NCBI GenBank assembly: GCA_937922925.1
Contig: CALAKU010000024.1
Span: 17,296-81,295, forward strand
Source: an uncultured Arenicella sp.
GTDB lineage: Bacteria; Pseudomonadota; Gammaproteobacteria; Arenicellales; Arenicellaceae
Length of the DNA: 64,000 nt
Reading direction: 5' to 3'
Both the position numbers and the translations under genes were made by a program. The notes beneath the pieces were generated by a model. It saw only the letters and a program-made list of their open reading frames with translations, searched no databases and was not told the origin of the DNA. Below, piece after piece: positions 57,983 to 64,000 of the stretch (the stretch's first letter is position 1; the number at the start of each line of letters is the position of its first letter).

Positions 57983-59566
57983 TTATGCAGCCAAGCTCTG
58001 GTCAGAATCTTGTGCCTTTGTCTCGTAGGTGAGCAAATACTCAAAGGCCGCCAATGATGCTTTTGATCCTTCGCCCATAGCGATGACGATTTGCTTATAC
58101 GGTACGGTGGTCACATCGCCGCAGGCAAAAATGCCTTCTTCTGAGGTTTGGCATTTCTCGTCGATGATGATCTCGCCATATTGCGTGCGCTCGACCAAGC
58201 CTTCGGCGAATTGGCTATTCGGGATCAAACCAATTTGCACGAACACACCGGCGAGCTCGATTTGCTCGATCTCACCTGAGTCTCGGTGCTCAAATTCAAT
58301 CGCGTTGACTTTGCCGTTTTCTGCGAGAATTTGCTTGGTAGCCACATTTTTCAAGATGGTGATGTTGTCTCGTTTTTCGGCTTGGTCTATCAGCACTTGG
58401 TCGGCTTTGAGTGTTGGCATAAATTCGAAAACGGTGACGGACTTAACAATACCGGCTAAGTCTAAAGCCGCTTCAATGCCCGAATTACCGCCGCCGATGA
58501 CGGCAACGTCTTTGCCTTTAAAGAAAGGCCCATCGCAATGCGGGCAATAGGCCACGCCATTGCCGATGTTTTCTTTTTCACCGGGTACGCCAAGTTCCCT
58601 CCAATTTGCTCCAGTCGCTAGAATTAAGCTCTTGGTCTGAATGGTCTCACCAGACGACAGTGTCAGTGTTTTGACCCGACCTTTTTCGATGTTGTTAACC
58701 CGCACATGTTCTTTCACAGTGATTTCGTAGTCTTGTAAATGCGCTTGCAAATTCCCCGTGAGTTCAGGGCCCGTGGTCGATGAGATCGAAATAAAATTTT
58801 CGATGCCCATGGTATCTTTCACTTGGCCGCCCAAGCGCTCAGCGACTAAGGTCACTTTAAGACCTTTGCGAGCGGAATAAATGGCTGATGCTACACCGGC
58901 TGGGCCACCGCCAACGACGGTGACATCTTGCAATGGCAAGCTGGGTTCTGAACTTGCATGGTTCATGGCCGGATATTTCTCAGCCATTTTGGTAACGAGT
59001 TCGCTGATGCTGATTTTGCCATTGGCAAAACGCTCACCGTTTAAAAAGACAACGGGTACGCCTTGGATGTCGCGTTTTTCGATTTCGTCTTGAAACAAAC
59101 CACCGTCAATCATCTCGGTACGAATATTGTCATTGACCAAAGCGAATTGATTGATGGCTTGCACAACGTCAGGACAGTTATGGCAATCAAGGCTGACAAA
59201 CACTTCAAACGTGGCGGTTTGATTGACGCGTTTAAGCATGTTGACAAGCGCGTCGTCTAATTTCATTTCAGTCCCCGACGCCCAAAGAATCGCCAACACG
59301 ATCGAGTTGAACTCGTGGCCGCTCGGGATGCCAGAAAACTGGATACCCGTGGTTTTGTCGGTTACCAATTCAAAGGTAATCGGGCTACGAAATCCGGCGT
59401 CACGTTCTTCGAGTTTGATGTGGTCGGAAGCGGATGCGATGCCGCTTAAGAACTCAAGCAGTTCAGCACGTTTTGCGTGCTCACCGGTTTGCAATACGAA
59501 GGTAACATCGTTCTTCATATTGGCGGTGTAGTTCTTGAGCGCGTTCAAAATATCATTGCTTAACAT
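57983..59566 (-). CDS. ahpF: Alkyl hydroperoxide reductase subunit F
   Basis: N-terminal double thioredoxin-like domain with CHNC; VVGGGPAGVASAIYSARKGL; GVAYCPHCDGPFFKGKDVAVIGGGNSG. Confidence 0.96.
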   Translation of the reverse strand: MLSNDILNALKNYTANMKNDVTFVLQTGEHAKRAELLEFLSGIASASDHIKLEERDAGFRSPITFELVTDKTTGIQFSGIPSGHEFNSIVLAILWASGTEMKLDDALVNMLKRVNQTATFEVFVSLDCHNCPDVVQAINQFALVNDNIRTEMIDGGLFQDEIEKRDIQGVPVVFLNGERFANGKISISELVTKMAEKYPAMNHASSEPSLPLQDVTVVGGGPAGVASAIYSARKGLKVTLVAERLGGQVKDTMGIENFISISSTTGPELTGNLQAHLQDYEITVKEHVRVNNIEKGRVKTLTLSSGETIQTKSLILATGANWRELGVPGEKENIGNGVAYCPHCDGPFFKGKDVAVIGGGNSGIEAALDLAGIVKSVTVFEFMPTLKADQVLIDQAEKRDNITILKNVATKQILAENGKVNAIEFEHRDSGEIEQIELAGVFVQIGLIPNSQFAEGLVERTQYGEIIIDEKCQTSEEGIFACGDVTTVPYKQIVIAMGEGSKASLAAFEYLLTYETKAQDSDQSLAA

Positions 59567-59638
59567 GATTGATTCTCCAATAAAATGGTTAGCTAAGGCC
59601 GGGCGCGGGGGTGTGTAAACCCGGCCTAACGCTCAGGC

Positions 59639-60202
59639 TTAGATTTTGCCGACTAAGTCTAAAGATGGCGCCAATGTTGCTTCGCCTTCTTGCCATTTGG
59701 CTGGGCAAACTTCGCCAGGATTGTTGCGTACGTATTGCGCTGCTTTTACTTTGCGCAGTAAATCGCTGGCGTCACGGCCAATGCCTTCGGCGGTGATCTC
59801 CATCGCCTGAATGATACCGTCTGGGTCAACAATAAAAGTAGCGCGGTCAGCTAAGCCAACGCCTGGACGCATCACATCAAAGTTGTTAGTAATAACGCCA
59901 TTTGGATCGCCTAACATCGTGTACTCGATCTTGCCGATCGTGTCAGATGCATCGTGCCAAGCTTTATGTACGAAGTGCGTATCAGTTGATACTGAAAATA
60001 CCTCTACGCCCATACCTTGTAATTCAGCGTACTGGTCTTGCAAGTCGCCAAGCTCAGTTGGGCAGACAAAAGTAAAGTCTGCTGGGTAAAAGAAAAAGAT
60101 GGCCCATTTGCCTTCGACGTCTTTTTCGCTTACTTCAATGAAATCACCATTGCGAAAAGCTTGAGTGGTGAACGGTTGAATTGCAGTGTTAATAAGAGCC
60201 AT
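59639..60202 (-). CDS. ahpC: Alkyl hydroperoxide reductase subunit C (peroxiredoxin)
   Basis: [37 protein letters not shown]. Confidence 0.97.
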   Translation of the reverse strand: MALINTAIQPFTTQAFRNGDFIEVSEKDVEGKWAIFFFYPADFTFVCPTELGDLQDQYAELQGMGVEVFSVSTDTHFVHKAWHDASDTIGKIEYTMLGDPNGVITNNFDVMRPGVGLADRATFIVDPDGIIQAMEITAEGIGRDASDLLRKVKAAQYVRNNPGEVCPAKWQEGEATLAPSLDLVGKI

Positions 60203-60350
60203 GGTGTTTCTCCAAGATTAGATAGAAAAGTAAGTTGTTTATTTAACGAGAATAAGAATAAGGCGCGATTGTTAATTTATAAAGTAGATTGTTTTGAATA
60301 TAATGATCAGTATTTTAGAATATAGATATTCCCTCATTTAACCGCTTCAT

Positions 60351-61265
60351 ATGATCTCGCTCAAACAAATCCGTTACGCGCTGGCGGTGGCCAAGCATTT
60401 ACATTTTCGCAAGGCCGCCGAAGACTGTGCTATTTCGCAATCAGCCTTGAGCACCGCTCTTTCCGAAATGGAGAAGTTGCTTGGCTTTGCGGTTTTTGAG
60501 CGCGACAACAAAAAAGTACTCATCACGCCTGTCGGCGCTCAGTTTTTGGACAAAGCACAGAGCTTGCAATTGCAGGTCGATGATTTAATGAATCTTGCTG
60601 ATGCACAACGAGGGACGCTAAGTTTTCCCATGCAAGTTGGCATGATTCCAACGATTTGCCCGTATTTACTGCCCAGAGTATTGCCCGAGCTGGCATTGCA
60701 GTACCCAGAATTTGAGATGAATGTGTATGAAGAGCAGTCGGCGCAGTTAGTTGACAAAGTACGCAGTGGTGAAATCGACACCGCGGTACTGGCTTTGCCG
60801 TACCCAATCGAAGGTTTGCTGAGTTTCGAGTTTTGGCAAGAAGACTTGTTTTGGATATCGCACAAAGAGGATAATCCCAGCACTAATGAAGTCGTGACCA
60901 CCAAAGAGTTGGAGCAATCAAAGTTGATTTTGTTGCGAGATGGACATTGCCTGAAAGATCATGCTTTAAGTGCCTGCCAGCTTTCGAGCGAACAAGCAAA
61001 GAGCCTGAATGCCACCAGCTTAACCACTTTGATTCAGTTGGTCATCGGTCGTTTTGGTTCAACGTTAATTCCGGAACTTGCGTTAACGCAATTGGTCAAA
61101 GCCAACCCCAGTTTAAGCGTTAAGCGCTTGGCCGAGAAAGGCCCGCACCGACGTTTAGCGTTTGTGGTAAGGCCCAACTACACCAATCTTAAAAACATTG
61201 ATGCCTTGATACAGATATTCAAGTCGCAACTCAAACAACAACAAACCAACTTAGCCGCATCATGA
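60351..61265 (+). CDS. oxyR: LysR-family hydrogen-peroxide regulator
   Basis: N-terminal LysR HTH; LLRDGHCLKDHALSACQ contains an OxyR-type redox Cys; divergent from ahpC. Confidence 0.92.
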   Translation: MISLKQIRYALAVAKHLHFRKAAEDCAISQSALSTALSEMEKLLGFAVFERDNKKVLITPVGAQFLDKAQSLQLQVDDLMNLADAQRGTLSFPMQVGMIPTICPYLLPRVLPELALQYPEFEMNVYEEQSAQLVDKVRSGEIDTAVLALPYPIEGLLSFEFWQEDLFWISHKEDNPSTNEVVTTKELEQSKLILLRDGHCLKDHALSACQLSSEQAKSLNATSLTTLIQLVIGRFGSTLIPELALTQLVKANPSLSVKRLAEKGPHRRLAFVVRPNYTNLKNIDALIQIFKSQLKQQQTNLAAS

Positions 61266-62347
61266 GTAACCAAACCGTTATTATCGGAGCCGGTATCAGT
61301 GGCCTAGTGGTTGCGCTGCGCCTTGCTCAACAAAGCCAATCTTTTAAAGTGCTTGAATCGCGCTCACGCATTGGCGGGCGGATCAAATCGGTTGCTGGTT
61401 TTGATCTAGGGCCGTCTTGGTTTTGGCCGGGGCAAGCCAACGTTGAAGGCTTAGTGAGAGAGCTGGGCTTGAGTGAGCGAGTCGTAAATCAATATTCCAA
61501 AGGCGAGGGCGTTTACGAGCGAGCCGATGGGTCAGTGGTTCGTGGGGTTGGTGGCTTTTCTATGGGAGGTTCATATCGTTTGCAAGGCGGGCTTGCTTAT
61601 CTAACTAAGGCAATTGAAGAAGAAATAAATCGCTTATACGGCCAAGACTGGTTGCACTTGAATTCGTCGGTGACCCAGATCACAGCCGTTGATGATTCCA
61701 TTGAATTGAGAGTCTCTGCGCCTCAGCAAAGCTACTCAGGGCAGCGCGTCGTTTTAGCCTTGCCCCCACGCGTTGCTCTGGCGTCAATCGATTTTTCTCC
61801 AGCGCTAACTGAGGATCGAACAATAAGCCTCAATCAAATCGAAACTTGGATGGCTGGGCATGCCAAAGCGGTATTTGAATACCCCGAGCCGTTTTGGCGA
61901 CACCACGGTCTGTCTGGTGATGCAATCAGCGAGCGCGGCCCTTTACGCGAGATTCATGATGCCAGCCTCGACGATCAAACGCGCTATGGCTTATTTGGTT
62001 TTTTTGGCCTTGAACCGCCAGTGCGCAAAAACCTAGACGGCGAGGCCAAACAAGCACAGTTGCAATCGGCTTGCTTGGCACAACTGTCGCGCTTATTTGG
62101 CGAGCAAGCTGCGCAGCCCTCACAGGTTTACCTACAAGATTGGTCGCGCCAATGGCAAACCGCAACCGAGTTAGACCAGCGTATTCAAAGTCACCATCCT
62201 TTGAATCAGTGGTCAGATAAAACCGAAGCCAGTTTTGATCACAGACTTATTTGGAGTTCCAGCGAGGCCGCTACTGGGCAAACCAATGGCTACATTGAAG
62301 GTGCTGTAGTCGCGGCCGAGGCGACGGTCTCGCAATTAGTCAGATAA
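61262..62347 (+). CDS. FAD-dependent amine oxidase (monoamine oxidase-like)
   Basis: VIIGAGISGLVVALRLAQQSQSFKVLESRSRIGGRIKS; C-term GQTNGYIEGAVVAAE. Confidence 0.92.
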   Translation: MSNQTVIIGAGISGLVVALRLAQQSQSFKVLESRSRIGGRIKSVAGFDLGPSWFWPGQANVEGLVRELGLSERVVNQYSKGEGVYERADGSVVRGVGGFSMGGSYRLQGGLAYLTKAIEEEINRLYGQDWLHLNSSVTQITAVDDSIELRVSAPQQSYSGQRVVLALPPRVALASIDFSPALTEDRTISLNQIETWMAGHAKAVFEYPEPFWRHHGLSGDAISERGPLREIHDASLDDQTRYGLFGFFGLEPPVRKNLDGEAKQAQLQSACLAQLSRLFGEQAAQPSQVYLQDWSRQWQTATELDQRIQSHHPLNQWSDKTEASFDHRLIWSSSEAATGQTNGYIEGAVVAAEATVSQLVR

Positions 62348-62402
62348 TCAGAATCGCGAACCTAAGGCGGCGAGCAGCTTAAAAATAGGCGACAATTCAC
62401 GT

Positions 62403-63038
62403 ATGAATCTACAAGAGTTCCGACAAAGTTATACGCAAGGGCGTTTGCGCCGGCACGACTTGCAAGCAAATCCGATCGCGCAATTTGAGCAGTGGTTAAA
62501 TGAAATGCTGGCTTCGGGCTTAGCCGAGCCTACGGCGATGAGTGTCGCGACGGTGAATGATATTGGTGAACCCAGCCAGCGTTACGTTCTACTCAAACGT
62601 GTCGACGAAGAGGGTTTCGTATTTTTTACTGACATGCGGAGCCAAAAAGGCAAAGAAATTGCGGTCAATGCCAAAGTGAGCTTGCTGTTTCCATGGCACG
62701 CATTCGAACGGCAGGTTCGAGTCAAAGGGCAGGCCTGCGAGTTACCGCGTGCCGACGTAGACGCTTACTTTAATTCTCGCCCGTTAGGCTCTCAACTCGC
62801 CGCCTATACTTCTGAGCAAAGCCAAGTGATTGACTCACGCAGCAACTTAGAAAAACAGTATCAAGCTAACCAACAAGAACTGGGTGACTCAATTCCATTG
62901 CCTGATCGATGGGGCGGCTATCGAGTCACACCGTTTGAAATAGAATTTTGGCAAGGCGGCGAGCACCGCTTACATGACCGCTTCCGATATCGCTTTACAG
63001 ACCAGGATCAATGGATCATCGAGCGACTCCAGCCGTGA
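62403..63038 (+). CDS. pdxH: Pyridoxamine 5'-phosphate oxidase
   Basis: GEPSQRYVLLKRVDEEGFVFFTDMRSQKGKEI; GGYRVTPFEIEFWQGGEHRLHDRFRY. Confidence 0.97.
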   Translation: MNLQEFRQSYTQGRLRRHDLQANPIAQFEQWLNEMLASGLAEPTAMSVATVNDIGEPSQRYVLLKRVDEEGFVFFTDMRSQKGKEIAVNAKVSLLFPWHAFERQVRVKGQACELPRADVDAYFNSRPLGSQLAAYTSEQSQVIDSRSNLEKQYQANQQELGDSIPLPDRWGGYRVTPFEIEFWQGGEHRLHDRFRYRFTDQDQWIIERLQP

Positions 63039-63617
63039 TTGGCTTCGTGCTGAGGCTACATAATTGTTAGCGACTTGATTCCATGCTTGATCCAGTCACT
63101 TTGGTGCTCTATTCAAGGGGAAGTCATGATGTTGCTTATTGGTTTATTTAGGAAAAAGAGTTACCTGGCCAACTTTTTTGTCGGTTGTTCCAAACAGCCA
63201 GTTTTGTTCTTCGGCCAGAAAGAGTTCAATGAATGAGTCTGACCAAGGACAAGCACAACTAAACCTCGAAATAGCGGCTTGGTCGCAAACTTTAGAACCA
63301 GTTTAAGGATCGAACAGAGTTACGAATGGTGCTGTCTAGAAAATCACTTATCGCATTGGGCGATGGGTTGTTTATCTGGATAGGCTGTCTAATCAAGAAA
63401 CTCAACATATAGTTAATAACAATTAATGTTTAGCCATTCACCGTTATGCATGGTTTTACGGCATAGGAAATCTCTCTTGTCGTTAAATTTTTCAAAATTA
63501 TTGGAACTCGTAGCCGGAGCGGCTTATGCTGGATGAGTCTCACATAAGCTGTGGTACTTGTTTGGTGAGACTGTCCCCTACAGATACTACCCTACAGATA
63601 GTAAAAATAGGATTACC

Positions 63618-64000
63618 ATGAAAATCAGAAAAACCTTCTTGCGTCATACCCTTTGTGGCTTATCTCTAGCCTTGGTAAGCCAGTCAGCGGTTGCTGTCTT
63701 TCCAAGTGATCAATCAAACACTGTTACTTCAAGAGCGATTACCGCTACAACAAATCAATCGATTGTTACTCCACGTTTCATTGTTAAGTACGTTAAAGGC
63801 GCAAATGCTCGGTCGCTGTCCAGTTTGTCTTCGAATCTATCGGATATGGCGCAAGTAAGCGGGCACCAAATGAAAGTTTTGCGCGAAACCGCCACTGGTG
63901 CGTTCGTTGTACAAGCGCAAGGAGATATGACTCAGCTTGAAATTCAAAATATGGTGCAAGAGATGTCGGGAGATCCGAACATTGAGTACTTTGAAGAAGA
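63618..64000 (+). CDS. N-terminal fragment of a secreted S8 peptidase (signal peptide plus I9-like propeptide), runs off the window
   Basis: MKIRKTFLRHTLCGLSLALVSQSAVA; TPRFIVKYVKGANARSL ... MVQEMSGDPNIEYFEED. Confidence 0.72.
   Translation, partial: MKIRKTFLRHTLCGLSLALVSQSAVAVFPSDQSNTVTSRAITATTNQSIVTPRFIVKYVKGANARSLSSLSSNLSDMAQVSGHQMKVLRETATGAFVVQAQGDMTQLEIQNMVQEMSGDPNIEYFEE

Noticed and set aside
58029-59531. Several plus-strand ORFs opposite ahpF
   Set aside because: ahpF is unambiguous on the minus strand; antisense ORFs lack motifs

Overview
The window looks like a gammaproteobacterial chromosome segment (taxonomic placement is inference from gene families). It is densely coded: about 50 convincing CDS on both strands. 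I saw no rRNA, tRNA, CRISPR array, transposase or prophage signature. Recognisable metabolic and housekeeping genes: an AruH/AruI-like arginine transaminase pathway pair, bioB, hemH, pdxH, lpxO-like, ycaQ-like, and an ahpC/ahpF block divergent from oxyR. Best candidates for undescribed biology: (1) a minus-strand operon at 3744-5945 encoding roadblock, BLUF photosensor plus C-terminal domain, small Ras/Mgl-like GTPase, and a second roadblock. Its layout resembles Streptomyces conservons, with a blue-light sensor in place of the histidine kinase. (2) An overlapping subtilisin (S8) / ComEC-like MBL-hydrolase gene pair at 54529-57908. (3) A 1704-aa secreted protein with about 14 copies of a ~110-aa Cys-pair repeat, divergent from a CSLREA/beta-helix protein. 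(4) A four-gene M14 peptidase / retropepsin-like / 7TM-transglutaminase-like / ATP-grasp ligase cluster. (5) A 13-bp element, ATGGACTATAGTC, placed 60-70 bp upstream of two unrelated small genes, with a related inverted repeat upstream of the BLUF operon. (6) Many short (10-26 bp period) tandem duplications near gene ends and in spacers throughout the window. All assignments come from reading protein motifs by eye; no database search was possible.
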